Positions 11,327 through 22,047 of a DNA stretch of 64,000 nt are shown here, in pieces. The notes beneath the pieces were generated by a model. It worked only from the letters and a program-made list of their open reading frames with translations. It made no database searches and was not told the origin of the DNA. Origin of the DNA: Arthrobotrys musiformis (taxonomy: Eukaryota; Ascomycota; Orbiliomycetes; Orbiliales; Orbiliaceae). The stretch spans positions 3,906,001-3,970,000 of the forward strand of contig JAVHJL010000001.1 in assembly GCA_036971715.1 (NCBI GenBank), written 5' to 3'. Both the position numbers and the translations under genes were made by a program. Position 1 is the first letter of the stretch; each line of letters starts with the position of its first letter.

Positions 11327-11520
11327 TGAGAAAGGGAAGGTTAGCAAGGGGAAAGGAAAAGAGAAAGAGAAAGGGAAAGGGAATGGGAATGGAAAGAGAA
11401 AGAGAAAGGAAAAGAGAACGGGAAAGAGAAAGGGAAAGGAAAAGAGAACGGGAAAGAGAAAGGGAAAGGAAAAGAGAGTGGGAAAGAGAATGGGAAGGAG
11501 AAAGAGAAAGCTTCGAAAGG
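11327..11520 (+). repeat. Purine-only tract with a 30-bp minisatellite
   Basis: Almost uninterrupted A/G sequence begins about 20 bases after the F-box stop. At 11410-11499 it contains three head-to-tail 30-bp units; the first two are identical and the third differs at a few positions. A degenerate unit precedes them. Such tracts can form triplex DNA and are prone to slippage. The 93-codon Lys/Gly-rich open frame here (11283-11564) is a by-product of composition. Confidence 0.85.

Positions 11521-11555
<35 letters not shown>
11521..11555 (+). repeat. Poly(A) tract, 35 bases
   Basis: A run of 35 A residues is followed by further A/T-rich sequence to about 11586. It lies about 215 bases after the stop of an intronless F-box gene. 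It may be simple slippage or the trace of a retroposed tail. Confidence 0.8.
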
Positions 11556-11557
<2 letters not shown>

Positions 11558-12154
11558 AAAATAAAAAAATTAAAAAAAAATAAAACCCTGTGAGCAGTTG
11601 GTCTGCCCTAGAGAGGCTTCAATGTATATACCTACCTACCATATATAATGGAAGATCCTTACCATTTAACATTGTGGGTTCCAATTCTGTATGAGCTGTA
11701 AGTTGTATCCTTGAAGCTTGGAGTTCTCGATGGAGGTTGGTCTTGTTGCATTTCGGTGGCTTGTTCCACGAGCAGATGACTGACCAATTAGGATCCGTAC
11801 AACCATACAGGGTTGGCGCTCTCCCTTTGGGATGGTATCGCGTTAATGGGAGAGACCCCTGTCGCCGAGCTTGCTTCCCGGTCTGGGGATTGGTAGTTTC
11901 TACGTTGCGCGCATTCTCACATATGTGAGATTCTAGCTGCATTGACCCTAGAGCTCTAAGCTCGAGACACAGGCCAGGTATCCCACGCCACTGAGTCCAG
12001 CAAAGCTAGGATAAACTGCGCTCGCTGGAACTACCATATATATATCTTGCACGGTCACGACTTCCGACCCTTTCGAAGACGATAATCTTTCCACAACAAT
12101 CGATATCGCGGTTAATACATCAAGTTGGGATCGGTTCCCGTATCGACCAATCAA
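11556..12154. other. Spacer between the F-box paralogues
   Basis: No gene is supported. A TATATATAT sequence at about 12037-12046 lies 110 bases before the ATG of the second F-box gene and is its likely TATA element. Confidence 0.5.
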
Positions 12155-13535
12155 ATGGCATCTCTCGCCTCCCTCCCGCGGGAAATAGTCGACATGGTAT
12201 TCTCCAACCTCACGTATTCCGATATCGGTAGCGTCAGACTTGTATCACGGGACTACGACTGCAGGTTCCGGGGTATATTCTGGTACCTCATTTTTCACAG
12301 ATTCCATATCAACTTGCAGACATCGCTTATTCAACGTCTGATCGAAGCGGGGGAGGGGTGCGCTCTTGCTGTTTCACAGATTGAATATTTGATCATCCAC
12401 CCGCATGGGGATGAGGAACTGGAGTGTTCGGTGATAACGCCGTTGTTGGCGAAAGCGCTTGCGAGGATGCCGTCGCTTAGGAGCGTCGAGATCGCGGTGG
12501 ATTATGGGATGGGGAGGACGGAATTTGTGTCCGGGTGGGAGAATAAGATTAATGGGTTTGAATACTGGAAACCGGTGGTGGATGCGATTGTTGAAAGCAA
12601 GATAACGACGGTGGAGTCGATCACGGGGCCTAAGTCTGGGATGAAGATGCATCGGCTTGAGTTTTCGCCGGAGGAGGTGGGGGGGGTATGTTTCTGCCTT
12701 TGGGGGGGAATTTGAGGTCTTTGGATATTACGGTGGCTGTGCAGCTTATGAGGAGGGGTTTGTCGGAGAGGTTTTGGGGTTTATTGCGGGTATTGGGGGG
12801 TGTATTGAGGATTTGACGGTTAGGGTTATACTGCACTCTGAAGGCCCACGGACGCCGGATGCGCCGGTGGGTTATGTGCCCAAGGAATTCAATCTGCCAA
12901 AGTTGAGGAGGTTGACGTTGGTGGGGGTAACGGTTACACCTACCGATTTGAAGGAGATCTTAAAAAGTGCGGGAGTGGAGAAGATTTATATTAAGAAATG
13001 TGACATGGGTGACCCCAAGAAGGATTGGTTTGAGGTTATAAAGAATCTCAGACACGGGGGCCTTCGTCAGATCAAGGAATTGAGGTTGAGGATGAGGACC
13101 CGCCGTGGAGAGAACGACTACGATCTACCCAAGTTAACTTTCTCGAGCGATAAGGATTGGACGAACCGGGGGGATACCTGTCGCGTAGCTTTACGCTCTG
13201 GGCTTCAGAAACGCTACGTCGTCACGCACAAGAACCTCTGGAACGAAGCGGGAACCAGTTCCGACGCAGATCAGTTTTGGGACTCGTTGACGAATCTCAA
13301 GTGGAAGTCGAAAAGGGCTACGAGGTGGAAAAGAATGCAAACTGTGTGCGACGAACACAGTTGTGATATGTCAGGTATCATAGCCACGGCCGACTGGTCT
13401 GAGCATGACTGGAGTGAAGATGATCAATATCACCCAATCTACGAAACCAGGTATCAGGAGGCACGGGAAAAGTATGTACGAGCTATGGGCGAGCTTCATG
13501 CGGAGGTTGATTCGGACTGTGAGGGGTTTGAATGA
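12155..13535 (+). CDS. F-box protein copy 2, disrupted by two apparent frameshifts
   Basis: The ATG at 12155 opens an F-box (SLPREIVDMVFSNL then SVRLVSRDY) and about 177 codons in that frame. Similarity to the upstream paralogue then continues in a second frame from about 12688 to 12775 (NLRSLDIT...ERFW, matching NLTQLAIE...RKFW in copy 1). It moves to a third frame from about 12777 to the TGA at 13533-13535 (FIAGIGG matching FIGAIGP, followed by leucine-rich segments). Both shifts have the same sign and fall at G runs (12679-12686 and 12776-12779), as if one base were missing at each. The acidic C terminus (SEHDWSEDD) is intact. Either two real indels made a recent pseudogene, or the assembly lost two G residues. 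A 67-nt intron 12686-12752 would give an open model but deletes the conserved segment. Confidence 0.7.
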
Positions 13536-13816
13536 TGGTCTCTTTTTTTTTCTGTTTCCTGGAAAGCGATATTATCTTTCATTGTTTTTAATTGTGGGAA
13601 CCTTTATATACAAAGGCAGGATGGTGCAGTTTGCATAAGTACATAACCGCCATCCTTCTAATACAAGCCTGTAGTTCCCCCCTAAGTGTACATAAATGAA
13701 AAAAGAAGCCTGCGAATAAAAAATCAAGACCGTGTTTAAGGAACAACAAACCTTCGAGGAATAATAAAGATTTCGAGACCATTGATAAGAAAAGCCGTAT
13801 GATGCTGGATAGTGGA

Positions 13817-15285
13817 TCAAGGGTAGCCGAAACCGAAATCAAAGCTTTCGGACAGTGATTCGTAGAGGGATTCCTTGTAGTCTTCGGATTCAAAATATGG
13901 GATGTCGGAATCAGCGTCATCCTCCTCTTCGAACTCACTACTATCAACAGACATATCATCCTGTAAACCTCCAATGTCAGCTTTGCACCGTGCCTTCTTG
14001 CCGTTTCGGCACTCGTAGTTTCTTTTGTATCAGTGAAGCAAGAACTTACCATGCGATCAGACTTTGAGCGGAGCTCACGTTCAAAATGGGCCACTTGAGC
14101 AGCCGCCTTGATGCGATCCTCCCCAAACAATTCGCGATCGCAGGCCTCACCCAATTTCTTCAGGATCCATTCATAACCACCGGGAGTTTCCATCCAAGCA
14201 TCGGCGCTGTAGTTGTAGATCTTTTGAACTTCCTTGGAATATCGTCGAGCCTGATTCTTAGGGTCCTGCTCAAAGAAGCATCTCCAAACGACATATCTCC
14301 CTTCGAAAGCCTGCCCACAGATTTCAAAAAGGGTGTCTAGATCTTTTTCCAATTTTTTAATGACCCTTTCGTAGCCGCGTAAAGTATCGATCCTGCTGAT
14401 GTCGTGTCGCCTTTTCATGATGTCCGTGGTGTAGAAGTACTTCTTGATCATATGAACCACATCGAACGGCAACTTGGTTCGGAGAAGTTGGAGGTTGCGC
14501 AAGTTCTTGATATCGATGAGGAGTTTGAACTTGAGGAGCGCAAGTGGGACAAGAAAGGAGGCGGGAGGGCTGACGGAGGCTTTCTTGAAAGGCTTGATGA
14601 GACGCCTGCATGGTTCGAAGGCATCCGTATTACGAAGGGGGATGAAGGGTTTGGGATTAGTACCCTGGCAGCGGTATTTATCGCCGTTGATGAGCCAGAA
14701 TCTGATGAAATCGTAAGCATTTTGCTTGCTCCCGACACGAACCAACAAGTTGGCAGTGATGCAGCGAATTTTCATTGGATCGCATTTCCCGAGGAATTGA
14801 GTAGTAATAGCGGTGTTGCAGGCATTAACAGTTCCACGGTGGCTATTGACTTGGTGATAAGCGGTGATGAGATTGAAACGGGCCATCATAACGGGGGAGC
14901 AAAAGACAGTGCAGAAGCATTCAACCTCAGGACCCGGGGCCTTTCCCCTTTCCATATCGGCGAGGATTCCCCTAAGGTTTCTATATTCAGGGCGATTCCG
15001 ACCAATGAAGGTATCCTCTGCTTCTTTCAAATTTGTAACAGCGGCTCGAATTTCAAGACACGCTTCGGTGTGGTCTTCCCAGTGTTTTTGGCGGTGGGCC
15101 TCGGAGCAGTAAAAGACGGATCTGCATCCCTTGCAGCATCGGTTGGTTTTGCAACCGCAGACGTAGCATACGTCCTCGGCGAATCGAGTGCGGACGTCCA
15201 TTGGTTCTCTTTGTGGGGGTAGGACAAAAGGAGTTTGTAATCTTATGACTTCAGGTAAGATATCCTCTACTGAGTCAGTGCACAT
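13817..15285 (-). CDS. MYND zinc-finger protein
   Basis: Two exons on the minus strand, 15285-14050 and 13960-13817, joined over an 89-nt GTAAGT...TTACAG intron, giving 459 residues. Near residues 40-80 the spacing CYVCGCK...CCKGC...FYCSEAHRQKHW...H...C is a complete MYND finger, a zinc module used for binding proline-rich partners. The remainder has many Cys, Lys and aromatic residues but no domain I can name. The second exon encodes a strongly acidic tail (SSEFEEEDDADSD) ending in FGFGYP. The gene converges on the second F-box gene, 281 bases apart. The first Met lies in a short inverted repeat (TGCACA-5 nt-TGTGCA, 15279-15295); an alternative Met about 28 codons in (MDVRTRF) precedes the finger as well. 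The function is unknown. Confidence 0.8.
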
Positions 15286-16750
15286 TTATTGTGCAAGAGG
15301 ATATATATCGAGGAGAAGGGAGAGGAGAAGAATGAGCTACAGATGAGTGTTATTTCACAAAGAAATCTCAGGATAATGATTGCCTAAAGGATCTGATTGG
15401 TACTTACAGCTGTGGTTAGGCAATCAATCAGGCGAGCAGGAGGAGGTTGAGCCTGATTGGTGGAGAAAGAAGGGGCCACCAAGAAGGCCTTTGAAAGATC
15501 CCCAGTACTATTGGAAGCCTGGCAAGGCCTTCTATGATGTAGAGATGACACTGATGATGATGGTGAGGGTGGTGATGAAGGTGATGATATGGTGCTGAAA
15601 GCATTCGTACGATGTTGGTTGATGGTTGATGGTTGTTTCTCCGTGGGTGTTAAACGTGTTAACGTGTGAAGAAATTGGTTAAGCTGAGCGTCGAATGAGG
15701 TTGACGCTTGGGCCAGAATCCTGAGATTCCTGCCCTAACGTTCCCCATCTTTGCCTTGTCTTATCGACTGTCCTCACAGTCGCGTATACATCCTGGCCAG
15801 TACCTATGATGTCACCTATAAAAAAATATTAGCCCAGCAGTTGCTTGAACTTGATAAATAATATGAAACTGACTTTGTCTTCTCGATGCGACCTAAACGT
15901 CCAATATCGACGTCCAGGTGATACAAGCGAATCTGTAACATAGTACCAAATTCTTGTGATAACCCGCGGCATCAAGACTTCCCCAATGAATTTATATGTT
16001 CCTGAAACTCGCAGCTATTCCGGGATCATTACAAATACTCTCGTGCATCCAGCGCAAATTCTCATGATGTGCATTGATATGTGTTATTCCCTACAACAGA
16101 CTTAATGAAGGACGTTCAAAAATACCACATCCGGCTGCGTTGTCCCTGACGTTGGCCAATCAAACGCCCCGAATCTTGAACCCTGAACGCTCCAATCGAC
16201 ATCCACCCGCAAAAGGCAGGTGCATCGACCGACTTCCCTGCGCTTGCAGACCCGCCGAACTCCGAATCCTCCCTTCGTGAGAAGAAAAGAAAAACGAAGA
16301 GGTGACTCAAAAGCCCACGATACCAAGATCTCGCATTCGCATCTTTTTCCCCATAAAGCGAATGTTGTTAGGTGCCTAACCGGACTCACAGAGATCTAGA
16401 GATTTCCATAACGTTTAGTTACATAATCACGGGCACCTCTTTTTTTTTCTTTTCGAGGAATTAAGGCCAGGGCCAAGGTTTGCATTCTAAAGCACCTTTT
16501 CTAGCAGTTAGATATTGCCGGTCTTACGTATTGGGCACAAAGGCTCTTGTGATAATATACGGGGCTTCAAGTATATATAAACCGGGTCTATTCAGCTCCA
16601 CAACGGCCCTCTTTCTTCTTCCCCTCCTCTTCTCTATCTTATCAGCTCTCCATTTCCAGTCTATCCTATCTTTCCCTAAACCTTAAGAGAATTTGATAGA
16701 CATTAGACGACCTTTGCGAAATACAACAAAGTCAACGCAAGTTGGAGAGA
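15286..16750. other. Divergent promoter region between MYND and deaminase genes
   Basis: Nearly 1.5 kb without a supported gene. An open frame of 72 codons at 15380-15598 encodes a Trp/Pro-rich peptide of unknown nature. The right end carries the deaminase promoter. Confidence 0.5.
16572..16672 (+). promoter_or_regulatory. TATA box and CT-rich start region of the deaminase gene
   Basis: TATATATAAA at 16572-16581 is followed by a pyrimidine-rich stretch (about 16605-16672) and then the ATG at 16751. Spacing fits a TATA-driven fungal promoter with a leader of roughly 100 nt. Confidence 0.55.
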
Positions 16751-18537
16751 ATGGCTTCACCATCAATTGACGCGTTAGTTCGCGAGCATAAAGTTAATCG
16801 GGCGGCATTTACTGCCAAAGAGAAGGAAAGGCGCCATGGTGAGTACTCTCAACAGTTTGATTGCGCAATTGCGCAATCACAGGGGGTCATGGGGACCTAA
16901 TATACTCATGATTAGATTACGAATTCCGAAAACGGATGTCGCCACTGGCGGTTGAGGCGGCCGGGGTAGTTCGCGAGATTCGTGAAATTGAAAAGGTGAA
17001 GGTGTGGTCGAAGGTTGCGGAGAGCCATGAGGAAGTCTACCCTGGTATGGCTTTTACGCTGGCGAAGGAGCGGATGGAGAAGACTTTGTTGTGGAGGGTT
17101 GTGAAGCGTATGCCTAAGGGGGCGCTTTTGCATTCGCATTTTGATGCTATGTGTGATAGTACGTGTTCCCTTTCCCCCCTCGCCAATGCGACTCCCCCCG
17201 TGCGGGTGTGGTTTGTACGGGATTGCTAACTGGACTTTGTAAAATCAGTGAGATGGATGTGTGAAGCTGCCATAGAAACCCCCAACGTTCTGGTCAGCGT
17301 CCCCCAACCGCTTCTGACATCAGAAGACTATGCCGCGGCCGGTCCTCCAACCTTCCGAATCGGAGAACCCGGTGCGGATTCTGCCCCGTTCACATCGTCT
17401 TCGTATGAACCAAACACACTCGTCCCCCTCGCCTCCCAAATCACACCTTCAAACCGCGAGGACTTCATAAACTACTTTATCCGCCACACCACAATCTCCA
17501 TCCCGGAATCTCTAAGCCACCACCATGGTCTCCACAACATCTGGGCCCGTTTCCAAGCCGTATTCGGTGTGATTCTGGGAATCAGCCAACATACACCTTT
17601 CTTCCGTAAGATGGTAACCCGCGTCATGTCACAACTCGCCGCAGATGGCGTTCGATACGTCGATATCCGCACCGTCTTCTTCGTACCCGAAAACCCAGAG
17701 GACAGACACAAAGGCGCGTACGAGCAGATCGCTGCATTTAAAGAAGAACTCGAAGCCTTCAAGGCCACGCCCGAGGGTAAAAACTTCTGGGGCGCAAGAA
17801 TCATCTGGACCACACTTCGAAAGCACTCACGCGAATTTATCGAAGAAAATATGCGGTATTGCGTTGAGGTTTACAAGAAGTTCCCTGATATCATCGCTGG
17901 GTTTGATTTAGTCGGTCAAGAAGACCTGGGTCGTCCACTTTTGGATCTCATCCCTGAGGTGAAGTACTTTGAAACATTGTGCGCCCAGGAGGGTGTTACG
18001 ATCCCGTTCTTCTTCCACGCCGGAGAGGTTAACTCCGATGGCGACGTTCACGATGAAAACTTGTTTGATGCTATCCTTTTGGGCACCAAGAGGATCGGTC
18101 ATGGGTTTTCGTTATACAAACACCCACTGCTTCTAGAGGAAGTTAGGGAACGGAATATTTGCCTCGAGGTCTGCCCGATCTCTAATGAAGTTCTGAGGCT
18201 GGCTAGTTCGATATTATCGCACCCGCTACCCTCGTTCATGGCGAACGGAGTCGCAGTGGCACTTGCTAATGATGATCCGGGTATCTTGGGGCAAGGCGCA
18301 ACGGGGATGAGCCACGATTTCTTCCAAGTGCTTCAGGCATTTGATAACGTTGGGTTGGAAGGAGTCGGAGATCTTGTGGAGACAAGTGTGATGTTTGCAG
18401 CTTTCGAAGGCGAAGAAGTTGGAGTTGTCAAGGCCGGTGGGTTGAGGGAGAAATACTTGAACGAAATAAGGGCAGAATGGGAGGAATTTTATAAGTGGAT
18501 TGTTGAGGAAATCAAGCCGTTGGTTGCGACTTTGTAA
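16751..18537 (+). CDS. Adenosine deaminase of the ADGF/ADA2 family
   Basis: Three exons, 16751-16838, 16916-17158 and 17249-18537, encode 539 residues. The family core is clear: MPKGALLHSHFDAM supplies the two metal-binding His, FFFHAGE the third His and following Glu, KRIGHGF the catalytic His region, CLEVCPISN the substrate-binding strand, and ALANDDPGI the metal-binding Asp. The enzyme converts adenosine (or a related aminopurine nucleoside) to inosine using one zinc. The animal homologues are secreted, but here the N terminus (MASPSIDALVREHK) is hydrophilic without a signal peptide, so a cytosolic role in purine salvage is inferred. The second intron interrupts the codon just after the HxH motif, which is why the motif and the rest of the domain lie in different exons. 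The gene converges on RAD9, 418 bases away. Confidence 0.9.
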
Positions 18538-18955
18538 AGAGGTTGGGATTCTTTACCCATACTCTCTATATGGTTTGGGGGGACTCTTTTCTTTAGAGGC
18601 TTACTGGTTAGGTATTTTGGAGTTTATTCAACATGATGGGGGGATTTGGAACGGCGTCTGACAATATATTCAACAATTTCACGATGTAGATGAAGGGGAC
18701 TCGTTTTAACACGGTTACGTTTGGCCATGTACTATATTCAACAGACAGTAGTAAATAAAGTCTAGCTAGGTGGGTTGGTCGTCAATAGTAGATAGATGAT
18801 AACTACCATGATCACTCGACCTTTCGCCTCCTGTTCAAAATTTTTCTTGAATTCACAAATTTATATTTATGCTCAATACGAAAAGGTTTCTGGCACGCTG
18901 AAAACTTTCCTCTATAATTCTTAAAGTGATATAGCAAATCGTACGATGACCGCCG

Positions 18956-20950
18956 TCAGTCGTCGAAAAGACCTTTGACCTAGAGTACACATCAGCGCCA
19001 TAGATATCATATAACCCAAGATATAAGCCACTTACCACATTCTTCCGCTGGGTCGCTTCCACATAACTCCCCGATTCCTCCGCCCGTCCCTGTTTTTGTC
19101 CCCTTTCTTGCCTCACGACGCCCTTCCCTTTATCCGCATTAACTGCTCGTTCCTGTAATTCCACAAAGGAAACTCTCTCTGACCCCAGCGATGCATCCCA
19201 CCCAAGCACATCCTCATCATCGAGATCATCCAGTAGTGCTTCATACTGCTCATCACCAGCTGGAGCGGGAGATGGACCAAATACATCATCATCTTCATCC
19301 ATAATGAACAAACTCTGACTCTGCCTCGGCTGCAACGACCCCCTAAGCCCCGTCGAAAGCGAAGACTGTCGCGTACCCGATAGCAACGCTTGTGAATCTC
19401 TACTATTCGACACCGCAGACACAGATCCATCGCGGGGAGTAACCCGCAACGGCGGCGGTGGCATCTCAGTAGATACAGACTCCGATCTCGAATTATCCTT
19501 CGCAGCAACAACAGGCTGTACCGATACCATAGACGGTGCAGCAGGTGTAACCGACTTTCTGGAAATAACCGACGGTTCCCCCGTCCGAACCGCACTGCCT
19601 GTCACACTACCGGGAACAGCACTCCTATGGCTCATAATTTTCGCCACGGGCTCGGCTTTCCCTGCAGGGCCTGCGGCGCCCTTTTTCCGCGTCATAAGCG
19701 TGAATTCGCAAAACATCCCGTTCTGGTCGTAGGTTATTTGCATCGGTTGTCCCGGTTCGCCGTAGACGGCTTGGATTTGGACGTGTTCGAGCGTTCCTGC
19801 GTGGGTTACTATTGATTTGAAGTCCTTCACTGAGACGGCGATGGGGGTGTCTCTTGTTACTTGGAATTCGTTGAATTCGATCAGGTCGAGCTCGATTGAG
19901 GTCTGCAGTGGCGTTTTTAGGATATCTATCCGAAACAATCACTCGCTTTAGTAAGATTACCACGGGAAGGAAGGGAGGGGGAAGGGAATGCATACGTGCG
20001 CCATCGATGATTTTCAGTGTGTAGCTGGTAAAGTTGACCCGTTCTTCATCATCAGCCGCGATCTCCAGATGCTCCGTTTTCGGCCCAAAGTGTTCCATCC
20101 ACTTCTTCAATTCGCTAGCCCTGATAGCCCATTTGTTCACCCCCCATTCCTTTAAGAAAGTGGCATATATTATATCCGCTTCTTCGTACTGGAGGCGAAA
20201 CGTTTTCATGGTGCCTATTTACGATATCATCGAGAATATTTAGCCCAGACCCCTATCGCTAGAAAGTTTTCCGAGAGAGGGAGAGAGAGGGAGAGAGGGA
20301 GAGGGTTGGGTGTTTTACCTTGTCTGCAAAATAACTTGACAATAAGTCTGCATTGTCCCTTGTTCGGTTTCTCCTGGAGCACGATCTCGCATTTATCGAT
20401 TCCTCCGACCATATTCTCGTCCCTTTCCTTGTTGATCGGTTCCTGAACGTATCTTCCGCGGAAAACGGGCAGAAGCGCCTTTGGATCCAGTGTTAGTATA
20501 TCCATACACTTCACATAACCGTAATCATAAATTCATCCAATATGTTAACTCCTCACCTTAACGTTCATCTTACACTTAAACGCCCCCTCCTCAAGCCTCT
20601 GCGACACCTGACTGCCGCCATTACTCCCAAACGACAACTTACTAGCATCCGGCACAAAATTATAGGAATCACAAAATGTATCACCGGCGAGGCATATCAG
20701 AATATGAGCCGAATGGGTCGGATTCAGAGTTCGTAGGTTCAACTAACACAATTTCCAAAAACTCATCAGTTCTTTCCATAACCAAATAAATATTATACTA
20801 AATTTTATACTTATGAGAGTTTTTTTTTTTTGTTACCTTATTCCTCCTAGCCTCCAAAGTAACCGAATCTCCAAATTTCGATAAACAGGTAAGTGCTTCG
20901 TGTAACCTGTCCACAGCGAGCGGGTTAAGCGTTATATGCAGCGTCGCCAT
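18956..20950 (-). CDS. RAD9: RAD9, subunit of the 9-1-1 DNA damage checkpoint clamp
   Basis: Six minus-strand exons: 20950-20837, 20742-20557, 20478-20319, 20214-19996, 19925-19036 and 18979-18956 (530 residues). The phases close without a stop. Residues 1-~270 form the two PCNA-like domains; recognisable blocks are MATLHITLNPLAVDRLHEAL, RRNKLNLRTLNPTHSAH (made by joining exons 1 and 2), RLIVKLFCRQ, the FRLQYEEADII region, and QITYDQNGMFCEFTLMTR at the end of the second domain. The tail is Ser/Thr-rich and then acidic (MDEDDDVFGPSP, LLDDLDDEDVLGWD), as in Rad9 proteins where phosphorylation recruits checkpoint partners. The tiny last exon encodes VKGLFDD. Rad9 with Rad1 and Hus1 is loaded at damaged DNA and activates the ATR-type kinase. 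Exon 3 uses a weak GTAAAA donor, otherwise the splice sites are canonical. Confidence 0.9.
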
Positions 20951-22047
20951 CTTTGGAATGTTATCTCTTTGCGTTGCGAAACGTTGGAAATTTGGCGACA
21001 AAAGGGTGTGTAAACAACGCGAGGTTTTTGGATTTTTATGTGATCATGAGCGGAGGAAAGGTATGGTGTATTTTTTAGAATTATTATATACCGCGAGACT
21101 AGGAGGAGGTTATAAGATCTTGTATCGTCATTGTTAAGATCCAAAAGGCATCGCTGTTGTGGTGGCGCTTTTTTTGTCTGGCCCGACGTGATCGATGGAT
21201 GAGGCAAAGCTAAGCTGTTGTCGTTGAAGGTCAAGAAGTGCAAGCTCGGCCTCAGTAAAACTTAGAGCGTAATTGGGCCCAAGTCATGACTCCAAACTTG
21301 AACTATACTTCAAATGATTCGGACCCAAGACCTCAACTGCAATGCATTTCATATCGTCTATCTTATAGCCAGTGCTGTGTTCCCTCGATAGCACACTGCC
21401 GGCAATGGCAAGTCTCTAGATATAAACTTCAAAGACAACGGCTACGAAGGTCGGCGTAGTATACAAAGCCAAAGCTAAGTTCTAGGTATATTTCCGATTT
21501 GATTTGTATTCTCAAGCTACGTATACTAACACTTTGATAGTCATGTAGCTAAACCATAAAAAAGCGACAACATGGAAATAAGATGTTTGAAGAAACCGGC
21601 TGTTGCTACCAGCAAGAACGCCTTTGAAATATTTGGAGACCAAGAAAGAGAAGAAAACCGAAAAAGAAATTAAAAGAAAAAGAGGGGAGGGCGGAGGGAA
21701 TTTGGTAATGAAAACCAAAGGCATGGACAGCGGGGTCGATGCTATTTGCCTTCGTGTGCACCCTTTTTTCTCGTGAGGACCCGTGGGTACCCCGGGTATC
21801 CCGCTGGAAAGACAAGACGTAGAAGAATAGTATAGAAATTACCAGAGGGAAAAAGAAGCGAGGGAAACCCGCTATAAACAGCATAGAAAAGAAAACCAGC
21901 ATAAAGCCATATCAACCCACGACCTTTCCTCGCCCTCCTTCTCCTTATTTTCCTCTTTATCGTTGCAAACAATCATAAAACGAGCGCGAAAGGATCGGGA
22001 AACAGCTAGGCTGTGCCGGAGGCTATTACCTTCGGGCGAAACGTAGA
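20951..22047. other. Spacer upstream of RAD9 and downstream of UBC8
   Basis: About 1.1 kb, no supported gene. The part near 20951-21250 is probably the RAD9 promoter. The 98-, 76- and 70-codon minus-strand frames at 21512-21972 are Phe-rich translations of a purine-rich plus strand and are not convincing. Confidence 0.5.

Noticed and set aside
11283..11564. 93-codon Lys/Gly-rich frame after the first F-box gene
   Set aside because: A translation of the purine minisatellite and poly(A) tract.
12686..12752. 67-nt intron in the second F-box gene
   Set aside because: It gives an open model but removes sequence that matches the paralogue in another frame, so frameshifts explain the data better.
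14404..15222. 272-codon plus-strand frame over the MYND gene
   Set aside because: It is antisense to the clear MYND zinc-finger exon and has no recognisable motif.
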